Counted from the first letter of the stretch, positions 41,105-50,125 are shown. The stretch is DNA of 64,000 nucleotides from MWBF01 sp040772005 (GCA_040772005.1 JAXGYZ010000002.1:62001-126000), one strand, 5' to 3'. A program made the numbers and translations. Notes: generated by a model from the sequence alone, not told the origin.

Positions 41105-43285
41105 ATGTTGACTCCTGACACAGTCATTCAGCTCCGCCAGGCCCACCGCGTCCTGGCCGAATACACCTACACTACCCCTAAGGTGAGCCACGGCTACGCG
41201 GGACAGACCCTCTACGTCGACCTCGCCACCGGCCACATCGAGTCACGGCCCGTCACCGAGCAGATGAAGGACATCTTCGTCGGCGGCAAGGGCTTCGGGC
41301 TGTGGCGGCTCTGGCACGCGGTGTCGGGCACGACGAAGTGGAACGACCCCGAGAACGAGCTGGTCATCGCCTCGGGCCCGCTGGCCGGCGCGATCCTCTA
41401 TCCCGGCACGGGCAAGTCGCTCGTCGTCGGCATCTCCCCGCTCACCAACATCGTGGTGGACAGCAACGTGGGCGGCTACTTTGCGCCGCTGCTCAAGATT
41501 GCCGGCTGGGACGCGCTGGAGGTGCAGGGCAAGGCCGGTGAGGAAGTGGTCATCGTCATCGACGGCGACGAAGGCCGTGTGACCATCGAGGCTGCGCCCG
41601 CCGAGGCCGTCAACACGCACATCCTGGCCGAGCAGATGCACGCGCTGTACGCGAAGAACGATGCCGACAAGCGCAACATCTCCGTGGTCTCCGCGGGCGC
41701 GGGCAGCGAGCACACGCGCATCGGCTGCCTGAACGTGAGCTGGTACGACCCGAAGCGCGGCAAGGTGCGCGTCAAGCAGGCAGGCCGCGGCGGGCTGGGC
41801 ACTGTCCTGCGCGACAAGAAGATCAAGGCCATCGTCGTGCGCAAGACCGGTCTCAAGGCGGAGGCCAACGACCCGGTGGACATCAAGCGCATCCGCGCGG
41901 TCGGCCAGCGCATCAACCGGGAAATCGTGGAGCTGGACGATGAGCAGAACCGGATGCGGCGCGTCGGCACGGCGCACCTGGTCGAAATCATGGACGACTA
42001 CGACCTGCTGCCCGTCCACAATTTCAAGTTCGGCGCACATCCTGACACGCCGAAGATCGATTCGAAGGTGTGGGACGGTATCTTCACGCAGACGCACCCC
42101 GATTCGTGCATCTACGGCTGCACGATGGCCTGTTCGAAGGGGGTGGACGGCTATCGCGTCCGCACTGGGCCGTACGCCGGCGATGTGGTTACGGTAGACG
42201 GGCCGGAGTACGAAACGGTCGCGGGCTGCGGGTCCAACATCGGCATCTTCAACCCGCCGGACATCATTGAACTGAACTTCTACTGCGACACCTACGGCAT
42301 CGACAGCATCTCGTTCGGCACGCTGACGGCGTTCTGCATGGAGTGTTACGAGGCAGGCATCCTGAACCTGGAGCGGACCGGCGGCCTGGACCTGCGCTTC
42401 GGCAACGCCGATGCCGCGCTGGAACTGCTGCACCAGATGGCGCGTGGCGAGGGGTTCGGCCTGGTTGCCGGCATGGGTGTGCGCGCGATGAAGGCGTACT
42501 TTGCCGAGCACTTCGGCGCGGACCCGGCTTTCGTGCAGGACATCGGCATGGAAAACAAGGGGATGGAGTACTCCGAGTACATGACGAAGGAGAGCCTGGC
42601 GCAGCAGGGCGGCTACGGCATGACCAACAAGGGCGCGCAGCACGACGAGGCCTGGCTCATTTTCATGGATATGGTGAACAACCAGATTCCCACGTTCGAG
42701 GACAAGGCCGAAGCGCTGCACTACTTCCCGATGTGGCGGACGTGGTTCGGGCTGAACGGGCTGTGCAAGCTCCCGTGGAACGATATCGAACCGGCGGACA
42801 ACGCGCTGACGGACGAGCCGGCCAAGGTGCCTGAGCATGTGGCGAACTATGTTGCACTGTTTTCCGGCACGACCGGCCGGGAAGTGACCAAAGAGGACCT
42901 GATCACGATGTCGGAGCGGGTCTACAACTTCCAGCGCGTGTTTAACCTGAAGATGAGCGCCAGCGTGCCGGGCGCGGGCACCCGCGCACATGACGCAATC
43001 CCCTACCGTTCCGCCGGCCCGGTCACCGTCGAGGAGTACGAGAGCCGCGCCGAGCGTTACGACAAGCAGTTGCGGGAGAAGGCGGGCATCGATCCGACGG
43101 GCATGAGCACGCGGGAGAAGGTGGCCGCGCTGCGCAAGTATCGCGAGGCGCAGTACGAGGGGCTGATCGACGCGGTGTATGCGCGCCGCGGCTGGAACAG
43201 CCAGGGCATCCCGACCGTCGCGAAGCTGCGCGAGCTGGGGATCGACTTCCCCGATGTGGTCGCGCTGGTGGAAGCGCACAGCTAG
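41105..43285 (+). CDS. Aldehyde ferredoxin oxidoreductase (tungsten-pterin)
   Basis: A 726-aa protein of the AOR family, which oxidises aldehydes to acids with ferredoxin. N-terminal YVDLATGHIESRPVTEQ and FVGGKGFGLWRL bind the pterin. The [4Fe-4S] ligands are in CIYGCTMACSKG (about 335-344) and probably in GLCKLPW (about 555). AAGGAGG precedes ATG 41105. Length is somewhat above the classic 605 aa. A ThiS/MoaD-like gene that could help pterin-sulfur assembly lies just beyond a toxin-antitoxin pair. Confidence 0.92.
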   Translation: MLTPDTVIQLRQAHRVLAEYTYTTPKVSHGYAGQTLYVDLATGHIESRPVTEQMKDIFVGGKGFGLWRLWHAVSGTTKWNDPENELVIASGPLAGAILYPGTGKSLVVGISPLTNIVVDSNVGGYFAPLLKIAGWDALEVQGKAGEEVVIVIDGDEGRVTIEAAPAEAVNTHILAEQMHALYAKNDADKRNISVVSAGAGSEHTRIGCLNVSWYDPKRGKVRVKQAGRGGLGTVLRDKKIKAIVVRKTGLKAEANDPVDIKRIRAVGQRINREIVELDDEQNRMRRVGTAHLVEIMDDYDLLPVHNFKFGAHPDTPKIDSKVWDGIFTQTHPDSCIYGCTMACSKGVDGYRVRTGPYAGDVVTVDGPEYETVAGCGSNIGIFNPPDIIELNFYCDTYGIDSISFGTLTAFCMECYEAGILNLERTGGLDLRFGNADAALELLHQMARGEGFGLVAGMGVRAMKAYFAEHFGADPAFVQDIGMENKGMEYSEYMTKESLAQQGGYGMTNKGAQHDEAWLIFMDMVNNQIPTFEDKAEALHYFPMWRTWFGLNGLCKLPWNDIEPADNALTDEPAKVPEHVANYVALFSGTTGREVTKEDLITMSERVYNFQRVFNLKMSASVPGAGTRAHDAIPYRSAGPVTVEEYESRAERYDKQLREKAGIDPTGMSTREKVAALRKYREAQYEGLIDAVYARRGWNSQGIPTVAKLRELGIDFPDVVALVEAHS

Positions 43286-43380
43286 AAGAGCGTAACGAGC
43301 CAGATGGGGGGACAGGCATTCAGTCCCCCCATTTTCGCGCATGCTTCATTTGTCGAATCCTTGATGCAAGGTGTACAATT

Positions 43381-43662
43381 GTGCATACAGATGAGCTTCA
43401 TTTTGAATGGGACGCTGAAAAGGCCCGAACAAACTGGCAAAAGCATGGGGTAAGCTTCGGTCAGGCACAGGAAGTTTTTTCTGATAATCTGGCGGTGTTA
43501 ATCGAGGACCCCTTTCCGTTGGAAGAGAGGTTTTCCCTGATAGGGCTCGACTCATTTGGGCGGGTCTTGGTGGTTGTCTTTTCGTGGCGCGAAAACAGGC
43601 TGCGCATTATTTCCGCGCGAAAAGCCACGAACAAGGAACGACGCCAATACGAGGGTGAGTGA
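43381..43662 (+). CDS. brnT: BrnT-family toxin
   Basis: A 93-aa RelE-like ribonuclease toxin: FEWDAEKARTNWQKHGVSF, EDPFPLEERFSLIGLD and RIISARKATNKERRQYEGE match BrnT, including the C-terminal R-x-x-S-A-R-K-A-T motif. Start GTG 43381 lies one base after TACAAT, so the true transcription start must be slightly different or the start codon is reached from another promoter. Stop overlaps brnA (ATGA at 43662). Confidence 0.9.
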   Translation: MHTDELHFEWDAEKARTNWQKHGVSFGQAQEVFSDNLAVLIEDPFPLEERFSLIGLDSFGRVLVVVFSWRENRLRIISARKATNKERRQYEGE

Positions 43663-43949
43663 TGCTAGAAGAATACGACTTCAGTAAAGGTAAGCGAGGC
43701 GCGATTATCCAACCGCCGGCGGGCAAGACCCGCATTACGATCCGCGTTGATGATGATATTTTGGATTGGTTCCGCGAGCAGGTAGATGCAGCAGAGGGCA
43801 GGAAGAGCTACCAGGCGATGATGAACCAGGCCTTGCGGGAGTACATGCAGCGCCAGCGGGAGCCCCTTGAATCGATCCTGCGCCGCGTGGTCCGGGAAGA
43901 ACTGGCTGCCTATAATGTCAGCAGCCAGGGCGAAGAGGATGGCGCATGA
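43662..43949 (+). CDS. brnA: BrnA-family antitoxin
   Basis: A 95-aa protein with the BrnA signature YDFSKGKRGAI, then the ribbon-helix-helix-type GKTRITIRVDDDILDWFREQV and SYQAMMNQALREYM. It neutralises BrnT and normally represses the operon. The C-terminal stretch after residue 70 (REPLESILRRVVREELAAY) is an extra helix. It overlaps both brnT and the ThiS-like gene by 4 bp. Confidence 0.9.
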   Translation: MLEEYDFSKGKRGAIIQPPAGKTRITIRVDDDILDWFREQVDAAEGRKSYQAMMNQALREYMQRQREPLESILRRVVREELAAYNVSSQGEEDGA

Positions 43950-44146
43950 TCCGCGTCAACAATCAGTATGACGTCGAATACCGGCCCGGCATGACCGTGC
44001 AGGACGTACTCACCGCGCTCAAGTTCAGCTTTCGCATGATCGTCGTCAAGATTGACGGCCAGGTCGTGCTGCGCAAGGACTTCGCCACCACCGAAGTGCC
44101 CGACGGGGCCGAAATGCAGGCCATCCACCTGATCAGCGGCGGCTAG
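43946..44146 (+). CDS. ThiS/MoaD-like sulfur-carrier protein
   Basis: A 66-aa beta-grasp protein ending in the required Gly-Gly (LISGG). MIRVNNQYDVEYRPGMTVQD and FRMIVVKIDGQVVLRKDF match small ThiS/MoaD relatives. These accept sulfur at the C-terminal Gly for thiamine, pterin or other synthesis. It overlaps brnA (ATGA) and lies 660 bp after AOR; MoaD-like genes often accompany AOR, so a pterin role is the better guess. Confidence 0.82.
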   Translation: MIRVNNQYDVEYRPGMTVQDVLTALKFSFRMIVVKIDGQVVLRKDFATTEVPDGAEMQAIHLISGG

Positions 44147-44148
44147 AC

Positions 44149-44925
44149 TCAGCCTATCAGTCGTCCGATCCAGTCAAACACCCCCAGCAGCTGCGCGGCG
44201 GACGCCAGCACCACGACCACCACGAACCAACGCACCCACACCACGCCCTTGCGCACGGCGAAGCGGGTGCCCAGCCACGCGCCGATCATGTTGCCTGCGC
44301 CGCACACCAGCCCCGGCAGCCACTCGATCTTGGCATTGGCCCAGAACACAGCCAGCGCGGCGATGGTCAGCACCAACACGATGAGAACCTTGACCGCGTT
44401 GGCTCGCACGACGTCATAGCCCGCGCCGAGCACCAGCGCCACGAGCAGGAAGATGCCCACGCCTGCCTGCAAGAAGCCGCCGTAGATGCCGATGGCGAAG
44501 AACGCTAACACCTGGAGCACCGACAGCCGCCGCGTACCGGGCTGGACCCGCTCGATGAGCCAGCGCTCTGGCTTGACCAGCATCAGGATGAGCATCACCA
44601 CCATGATGACCGCCAGTACGCGGCGAAACAACTCCTCGTTGATGTCCACCGCGATCTGCGCGCCGAGCACCGAGCCGACCGTCGTGGGAATGGCAAACAG
44701 AAGCGCACTGCGCGTGTCCAGCTTGCCCCGGCGGTGAAACTCGCGCGTGCCCACGATGTTCTGCAGCGTGACCCCGACGCGGTTGGTCGCATTGGCGACG
44801 TTGGCCGGCAATCCGATGAAGATCAACGCGGGCAGCGTGATGAGCGAGCCGTTGCCCGCCAGCATGTTGACGAACCCGGCCGCGATGCCCGCCAGCACGA
44901 GCAGCGGGTAAGCATACCATTCCAT
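44149..44925 (-). CDS. TauE/SafE-family membrane protein (anion exporter)
   Basis: A 258-aa protein with about 8 membrane segments and the two family repeats: GFVNMLAGNGSLITLPALIF, GLPANVANATNRVG and GGFLQAGVGIFLLVALVLGAG. Members export sulfite, sulfoacetate or other small anions. ATG 44925 follows GGGAG and begins the first helix; the upstream open frame to 45063 is repeat DNA. Convergent with the ThiS-like gene. Confidence 0.88.
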   Translation of the reverse strand: MEWYAYPLLVLAGIAAGFVNMLAGNGSLITLPALIFIGLPANVANATNRVGVTLQNIVGTREFHRRGKLDTRSALLFAIPTTVGSVLGAQIAVDINEELFRRVLAVIMVVMLILMLVKPERWLIERVQPGTRRLSVLQVLAFFAIGIYGGFLQAGVGIFLLVALVLGAGYDVVRANAVKVLIVLVLTIAALAVFWANAKIEWLPGLVCGAGNMIGAWLGTRFAVRKGVVWVRWFVVVVVLASAAQLLGVFDWIGRLIG

Positions 44926-45020
44926 GATGGCTCCCGATGTGAGGATTGTGTGGATTGTAACATGGGCAAAGAGTAACGAGTAATGAGTAACGAGTAAGTG
45001 CGGGAAATCCAAGTACAGGC

Positions 45021-45090
45021 GGAGTCGAGGCTTCAGCCGGTTGGGCTGGCTGTACACGCACACTCCCTAACCGGCTGAAGCCTCGACTCC
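45021..45090. repeat. Inverted repeat with 22-bp perfect arms
   Basis: Left arm 45021-45042 starts GGAGTCGAGGCTTCAGCC; right arm 45069-45090 is its exact complement; loop of 26 nt. Related to the decayed copy at 25374-25442. Preceded by short GAGTAACGAGTAATGAG repeats (44970-44996). Confidence 0.85.
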
Positions 45091-45198
45091 GATCCTGATG
45101 AAAGTGCTTCATTTGAACTTGCTGGGCCGACTGAGCAGCTGGCTGCCTGTGTTGTGAGTTCGGAGGCCCTCAATCTTCGGTCTGTGCGCTACATGCGT

Positions 45199-45204
45199 TA
45201 TAAT
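45199..45204 (+). promoter_or_regulatory. -10 box of a probable leaderless promoter (radical SAM gene)
   Basis: TATAAT lies 6 nt upstream of ATG 45211; no ribosome-binding site intervenes. Confidence 0.6.
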
Positions 45205-45210
45205 GGCCCC

Positions 45211-46299
45211 ATGTCGATGCTTTCTCTTGCACCCAGGCTCCCCCTGTATTGGAGCTTTCGGCGCTTCGGTTGGCCGAAAATGTACCCCTTCTCCGTCGTC
45301 GTGAGCGTCAGCTTCCGCTGTAACTCCAAATGCCGCACCTGCGATGTGTGGCGCAAGCCCAACGATGATATGTCAGTGGAGGAATGGGACAAGGTCTTTG
45401 CCAACCTGGGGCGCACGCCCTTCTATATCACTTTCACCGGCGGCGAGCCTTTCCTGCGTCGCGACCTGGACGAGATGGTCATCAGCGCGTACCGCCACTG
45501 CCGCCCGTCGGTCATCACGATTCCCACGAACGGCCTGTTGACCGACCGCGTGGTCGAGCGCGTGCGGCGCATCTGCCGGGAATGCCCGGACAGCCAGATT
45601 GGTCTCAACCTGAGCCTCGACGGCATCGGGGAAGAACATGACGACATTCGCGGCGTGCCGGGCAACTGGGAACGCTCGATGGCGACGTGGAATGCGCTGA
45701 AGGAGCTGCAGAAAACGCAGCGCAATCTGATCCTGACCGTCCACACGGTCGTCAGCCGGTTCAATCAGCACCGCTTTCAGGAAATTTATCACAACTTGCA
45801 GTTTCTTCAGCCGGACAGCTACATCACCGAAGTGGCCGAAGAGCGCGTGGAGCTGGATACCATCGGCTGGGGCATCACGCCGGAGCCGGATGCCTATGCA
45901 CCCATTGCCGATTTCCTGAGCGCGCAGGCGCGAGCCCAGCCGGCCAAAGGGCTGGCGCGCATCACGCAGGCGTTCCGCGCGCAGTATTACCAGCTAGCCA
46001 AGCGGGTGCTCTACGAACGCACCCAGGTCATTGACTGTTATGCGGGCTGGGCCAGCGCACACATTGCGCCCAACGGCGACATCTGGAGCTGTTGCATCCG
46101 CGCCGAGCCGGTCGGCAGCCTGCGCGAGACGGGCTACGACCTCGCGCCCATCTGGTTCGGGGAACGCATGGCTGCGCTGCGCAAGTCCATCTACGACAAG
46201 GAATGTGCCTGCCCCATGGCGAACGCCAGCTATGCCAACATGCTGCTGCATCCGCCGACCGTGGCGAAGGTCGGGCTGGAAGTGTTGAAGCGGGATTGA
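45211..46299 (+). CDS. Radical SAM/SPASM-type protein
   Basis: A 362-aa enzyme. The [4Fe-4S]-SAM motif is CNSKCRTC (37-44), the GGE motif is FTGGEPF, and LNLSLDGIGEEHDDIRG is typical of the MoaA/PqqE-like group. C-terminal cysteines in DCYAGWASAHIAPNGDIWSC and CACPM suggest an auxiliary cluster. N-terminal PLYWSFRRFG resembles hopanoid/lipid-associated radical SAM proteins. The downstream SCP2 gene starts 5 bp after its stop, which favours a lipid or other hydrophobic substrate. ATG 45211 matches the leaderless promoter. Confidence 0.87.
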   Translation: MSMLSLAPRLPLYWSFRRFGWPKMYPFSVVVSVSFRCNSKCRTCDVWRKPNDDMSVEEWDKVFANLGRTPFYITFTGGEPFLRRDLDEMVISAYRHCRPSVITIPTNGLLTDRVVERVRRICRECPDSQIGLNLSLDGIGEEHDDIRGVPGNWERSMATWNALKELQKTQRNLILTVHTVVSRFNQHRFQEIYHNLQFLQPDSYITEVAEERVELDTIGWGITPEPDAYAPIADFLSAQARAQPAKGLARITQAFRAQYYQLAKRVLYERTQVIDCYAGWASAHIAPNGDIWSCCIRAEPVGSLRETGYDLAPIWFGERMAALRKSIYDKECACPMANASYANMLLHPPTVAKVGLEVLKRD

Positions 46300-46304
46300 G
46301 CGCG

Positions 46305-46733
46305 ATGCCGTTTTATCCTGATCGCGAGACGCTCTATCGCGTCGTGCGCGCGCTGTTCGAGCGGGTGCTGGCGGAGCCGGAGGTGCTGGGGCAACTGGGG
46401 CAGCGGGGCCTCACCCTGCGCATCACGATCGACGATCCGTCTGCCGTCGTGCTGCTCGATACGCGCTGCCAGCCGCCGCGCTATGTGCTGGATGGCGACC
46501 GGTCTGCTCCGGTTGACATTACCGTGCGCGTCGGGGCCGACACGCTCCACGCCATCTGGCTGGACAACATGGGCCTGCGTGAGGCGTACGGTCGCGGCCT
46601 GATCCGCCTCGAAACCAACCCCCTCAAGGCCCTCGGCCACCTCATGCGCCTGGCGGAAGTCTTCCGCTATCTCGAAAGCATCTACCCTGACGTGCTGCGC
46701 GCCGAAGGGCTGGTCGCTGAGGGAGAGAAGTAA
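46305..46733 (+). CDS. SCP2 sterol-carrier-like protein
   Basis: A 142-aa protein with an SCP2 fold: DITVRVGADTLHAIWLDNM and the end segment ALGHLMRLAEVFRYLESIYPD. SCP2 domains bind lipids or serve as modules in tailoring enzymes. Coupled to the radical SAM gene, it may present a hydrophobic substrate. ATG 46305 is chosen because the upstream part of the frame lies inside the radical SAM gene. Confidence 0.8.
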   Translation: MPFYPDRETLYRVVRALFERVLAEPEVLGQLGQRGLTLRITIDDPSAVVLLDTRCQPPRYVLDGDRSAPVDITVRVGADTLHAIWLDNMGLREAYGRGLIRLETNPLKALGHLMRLAEVFRYLESIYPDVLRAEGLVAEGEK

Positions 46734-46734
46734 A

Positions 46735-47931
46735 TCACGGCAGTCCCGCGACGTACGCGGTGAACATCTCCCCCACTGACGTCATGGCCCCGCTCTGTGG
46801 ATCAAACAGGCTCGGCGTGGGATAGAGCGTGTCCGAGTTGCTGTACCAGCAGAACGCCTGCACCAGCCGGTTGTCATCCGCCGGGTAGCCCAGTTCAGCA
46901 TCTGCAGCCGTGAGGAAGAAGTCGAAGGTGTCGGCCATGAACCCGGCGACCGCGTCGGGCGCGAAGCCGTAGCTCTCCGGCATGAGGATGCCGTACTCGG
47001 AGACGACGAGCGGCCGGTCGCGGAAGCCCCGTTCGGCCATCCAGCGACGGAAATCGAGGATCTGCCGGCGGAAGATGGTCATATCGGCATGGTCGTCGAT
47101 GTCATACAGGATCCCCTCATCCTCTGCCATCCCCGGCGGAATGCCCACCCCCCAGGAATCACGCTCTTCGCGCAGGATGAAAGCGTGGACGTTCCACACA
47201 TCCACCGGCATTGCCGTCCCGAACTGCGCCTGGTAAGCGGCGAGAACGCGGTCGAGGTAGGCCAGGCGCAGCGGGGTCGGTTGGCTGACGCCGGCGATGG
47301 CGACCAGCGCGGTCGGGTCCGCCGCCTTGATGATCGGGTAGAGCCGGCCGTAGGTGGCCGCATACTGCTCCGGCGTCGCGTCGTCCTGCCATGCGACATC
47401 CGGCTCGTTGCCCATCAGCCAGAGCGAACCCGGGTTGGCACGCGCGGCCGCGGCCAGCGCGTCCTCATCCGGGCGGAAGGTGCTGCGGTTGAAGCGCACC
47501 ATCTGGACGAACCGGCTGTCGCTGATCTCCGGCGGGTGAGGCTGTACGCGCCAGTTGAGCCACCAGCCGGGCGCGCCGTCGCCCCATTCGTAGTCATCGA
47601 TCAGGCCCGTGGCAAAGCCCAGGCCGATGCGACCGCGGGCCGGTCCACCGAACGGAAAAACGCTGCCGGCCGTGCCCTCTGGGATGGGCACCGGCGCGAC
47701 ACTGAGCGCGGCGTCCGGTGGGGCCTCAGCACCGATCGGCTCTGGCGTCGCCCCCGCGCGGAAGGCCGGCAGCGGCGTGGGCACCAGCGGTTCAGCAGTC
47801 GGCCGCGGCCGGAGCGGTGTAGGCCGGGCCGCGGCGCTCCCTGCGCCGTCGACCAGCCAGGCGGCAGCCAGCATCGCGACAAGCAGCAGCCCGCCGGCCA
47901 ACGCGGCGCGGGTTGTTTGAGCAATCCTCAA
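46735..47931 (-). CDS. Secreted TIM-barrel glycosidase-like protein
   Basis: A 398-aa protein with signal peptide (ALAGGLLLVAMLAAAWLV), Pro-rich linker and a barrel-like domain: LWLMGNEPDVAWQDDATPEQ (NEP = acid/base Glu candidate), VDVWNVHAFI and RPLVVSEYGILMPES (SEYG = nucleophile candidate). This NEP...SEYG arrangement fits clan-A glycosyl hydrolases. TTG 47931 is inferred from GGAGAG just upstream and from the signal peptide; the open frame continues into the upstream gene. Overall family unknown. Confidence 0.7.
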   Translation of the reverse strand: MRIAQTTRAALAGGLLLVAMLAAAWLVDGAGSAAARPTPLRPRPTAEPLVPTPLPAFRAGATPEPIGAEAPPDAALSVAPVPIPEGTAGSVFPFGGPARGRIGLGFATGLIDDYEWGDGAPGWWLNWRVQPHPPEISDSRFVQMVRFNRSTFRPDEDALAAAARANPGSLWLMGNEPDVAWQDDATPEQYAATYGRLYPIIKAADPTALVAIAGVSQPTPLRLAYLDRVLAAYQAQFGTAMPVDVWNVHAFILREERDSWGVGIPPGMAEDEGILYDIDDHADMTIFRRQILDFRRWMAERGFRDRPLVVSEYGILMPESYGFAPDAVAGFMADTFDFFLTAADAELGYPADDNRLVQAFCWYSNSDTLYPTPSLFDPQSGAMTSVGEMFTAYVAGLP

Positions 47932-47944
47932 TCCTATCTCTCCA

Positions 47945-49672
47945 TCAGTCCAGTTTGACCGTATACCCGCTGTCCTGGAGCAGCGCCAGCACGCGGGGCA
48001 CGTTGGCCTCGGGGATGATGACGGCCTGCGCGGAGATGATCTCACCGAGCAAGGGCGCAATCGCCGGGTCGGCGCGCAGACTGCCGAGCATACTGGCATC
48101 CGGCACGCGCAGCACCGCGCCGCGGGTGACGCGCAGCGCGCCGCCGAGCTGATCGTAGCGGCCAAGCGCGGCTGCAACCCTGGCCGGAACGGGCGCGCCG
48201 CCCGCGCGCTTCAGGAAGTCGAGCACGGCCTGGGCCTGGATGCCGGAAGCACGGGCTGCGGCCAGGCTGGCGCGCGTGATACGGTGGCGGGTGTGGGTGA
48301 CGCTGCCCAGGGCGGGCCGCTCGTCCGCGCCGGCTGCCTCCGGCCCTGCGGCGACCAGCGGCTCGGTGATGCGGAGGAGGCGGAACCGGTCCAGCAGGGG
48401 GCATAACAGCGGCGCGCGCACCGTAAAATCGTCGCTCACGGCGAGACGCACGGGCCGGGGCAGCTCCGCCGGGATGCCGCCCGCCAGCCACGCCTCGCCC
48501 CAGGCAGTGAGCCGGAAGGCCGTCGCCCCCTGCTCTGCTTCGTCCAGCGTGCCGCAGGCCACCGCTCCCAGCCAGTACAACGGCCCCGTCATCAGGAAGG
48601 CCAGCAGGCGGCCCTCGACCTGCTCCCACGCCTCGAAGCCGTTGAGGTACAGGCCGGTCTCGGCGTCCTTGAGATACCAGCCTGTGTAATTGCCATCGGG
48701 GCGCAGAAAGTCGGGGTCGGACGTCTTGAAGGCCGCGACCAGGTCTGTCAGCCGGTACCAGGCGGATGAGTCGAGCCGGGTGAGCGCTTCCAGCAGGGCG
48801 CGCCGCGGCAGCAGCGGGTCGTTGCGCCATTCGCCTTCGGGGCGCAGCGCAGGCACACGGCGCAGGTCGTTCCAGGTGATGCTGTCGCGCCAGGCGGCGA
48901 AGAGCTGCGTGACCTGCTCCCAGTGGGTCCCGCGCAGCCAGCGGCTGCTGGCCTGATGGTTGACGACCAGCCGCCCACGGTCGGCGGCCAGCCACCCGCA
49001 ATCGGTCAGGAGGGCCAGCAGGAAGTCCAGCCGGACGGGATCGTCGCTCAACAGCCGCTGGCGAAGCTCGCGCGCGGCGCCCTCCGCCAGCGCGCCGGTG
49101 CGTTCGAGCGGGGCCGGCGCCGCGCGGAACATGGCGAGCACGGTGCAGGCATCCACTGCCAGGGTGTTGCGTGCGCGGTGGGCCTGGGCAGGCGCGGCGC
49201 TGGGCGTCAAGGCCGGGCCATGCGGCGTTGGCGCGGCCGCGGCCAGGCCCTCAGGGATGGGCAGGTCTTCGGGGATGTAGATGTATTCGAGCGGCCCCTC
49301 ACCGAATTCAGCAAAGGCGCGGTAGATGAGTCCGCGATACCACAGTTCCTCTGCGGCGTTGGCCGGCGCACGCCACGTGGCTTCCCGCTCCAGCCGGCCC
49401 GGTCCGATGGGGCGGATTTCGCCGTGCAGCCGCGCGAACGCGGCCGCCTTCATGCGCCCGCCCGCAGACACGAGGCCATGCCATGCAGCCTGGGCTTCCG
49501 GCGTGCAGCCGGACATCGCAGCGCGCGTCGCGGCCGGGTCCGCCAGCGCGGCGGCCAGTTGGCCGGCCACGTCCGCGCGCACGTTGGATGCCAGGCTCAC
49601 GTCGCGCAGTTCAGCGATGGCCCGCAGCAGGGCAAGCGGATGTTCATTCAGGCTGACCAGGAGCGTGCGCAT
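47945..49672 (-). CDS. Helicase-associated (XPB/Ssl2 N-terminal-like, PF13625) protein
   Basis: A 575-aa protein with repeated winged-helix-like segments; the C-terminal VAAALGRYDQLGGALRVTRG, LRVPDASMLGSLRADPAIA and GEIISAQAVIIPEANVPRVL resemble the Helicase_C_3 domain next to XPB-type helicases. No ATPase motifs are present, so it is a partner or regulator rather than a helicase. ATG 49672 sits 7 nt after TATAAT, probably leaderless. The secreted glycosidase-like gene follows 13 bp after its stop. Confidence 0.72.
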   Translation of the reverse strand: MRTLLVSLNEHPLALLRAIAELRDVSLASNVRADVAGQLAAALADPAATRAAMSGCTPEAQAAWHGLVSAGGRMKAAAFARLHGEIRPIGPGRLEREATWRAPANAAEELWYRGLIYRAFAEFGEGPLEYIYIPEDLPIPEGLAAAAPTPHGPALTPSAAPAQAHRARNTLAVDACTVLAMFRAAPAPLERTGALAEGAARELRQRLLSDDPVRLDFLLALLTDCGWLAADRGRLVVNHQASSRWLRGTHWEQVTQLFAAWRDSITWNDLRRVPALRPEGEWRNDPLLPRRALLEALTRLDSSAWYRLTDLVAAFKTSDPDFLRPDGNYTGWYLKDAETGLYLNGFEAWEQVEGRLLAFLMTGPLYWLGAVACGTLDEAEQGATAFRLTAWGEAWLAGGIPAELPRPVRLAVSDDFTVRAPLLCPLLDRFRLLRITEPLVAAGPEAAGADERPALGSVTHTRHRITRASLAAARASGIQAQAVLDFLKRAGGAPVPARVAAALGRYDQLGGALRVTRGAVLRVPDASMLGSLRADPAIAPLLGEIISAQAVIIPEANVPRVLALLQDSGYTVKLD

Positions 49673-49679
49673 GGCAAGG

Positions 49680-49685
49680 ATTATA
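49680..49685 (-). promoter_or_regulatory. -10 box of a probable leaderless promoter (helicase-associated gene)
   Basis: TATAAT on the minus strand ends 7 nt before ATG 49672. Confidence 0.6.
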
Positions 49686-49705
49686 CCACTTGAAACAAAC
49701 CTGAC

Positions 49706-49732
49706 ATACACTACGTTAAGTGAGTGTATAAT
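49706..49732 (+). promoter_or_regulatory. Promoter with overlapping inverted repeat (DUF1232 gene)
   Basis: TATAAT at 49727-49732 is overlapped by ATACACT (49706-49712) and its complement AGTGTAT (49723-49729). The inverted repeat could be an operator. No good -35 box at standard distance. Confidence 0.45.
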
Positions 49733-49764
49733 GAGGATACGTTACCGGAAGGAGTTGCTATTGC

Positions 49765-50124
49765 ATGGCGAAACAGACGGAGAACATCGGAGCGCGGGCA
49801 GGTGTGTTGAGCGAACTCGTGCGCAACGGCAAATTGGCGTGGAAGTTGTTCAAGGACCCGCGCGTCGCCTGGGCCTATAAGCTGATTATCCCGGGGATTG
49901 CCGGGTTGTATCTGTTTTTCCCGGCGGACCTGCTGCCGGACTTTTTCCCGCTGCTCGGTCAGTTGGACGACCTGGCAATCATTGCGTTGGCGGTCAAGTT
50001 GTTCATTGAGTTGGCGCCGAAGGACATCGTGAGTCAGTACCGCGACGGCCAGCGCGCGGCTGGCTCCGCCGCCGGCGCCGACCAGGGGCATGTCGTGGAT
50101 GGCGAGTATCGGGTCATGGACTGA
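49765..50124 (+). CDS. DUF1232 (YkvA-like) small membrane protein
   Basis: A 119-aa protein with a hydrophobic pair of segments around LIIPGIAGLYLFFPADLLPDFFP and LGQLDDLAIIALAVKLF. The P-A-D-L-L-P-D-F pattern with LDDL is the DUF1232 hallmark. The function of this family is unknown. AAGGAG 10 nt before ATG 49765 gives the start. Divergent from the helicase-associated gene. Confidence 0.88.
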   Translation: MAKQTENIGARAGVLSELVRNGKLAWKLFKDPRVAWAYKLIIPGIAGLYLFFPADLLPDFFPLLGQLDDLAIIALAVKLFIELAPKDIVSQYRDGQRAAGSAAGADQGHVVDGEYRVMD

Positions 50125-50125
50125 G

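Noticed and set aside
41243..43342. Antisense open frame of 699 codons opposite the aldehyde ferredoxin oxidoreductase gene
   Set aside because: Shadow frame; the sense strand encodes a complete conserved enzyme with a good ribosome-binding site.
45021..45090. Terminator of the TauE gene
   Set aside because: It lies upstream of that minus-strand gene, not downstream, and is related to another intergenic copy, so it is a dispersed repeat.
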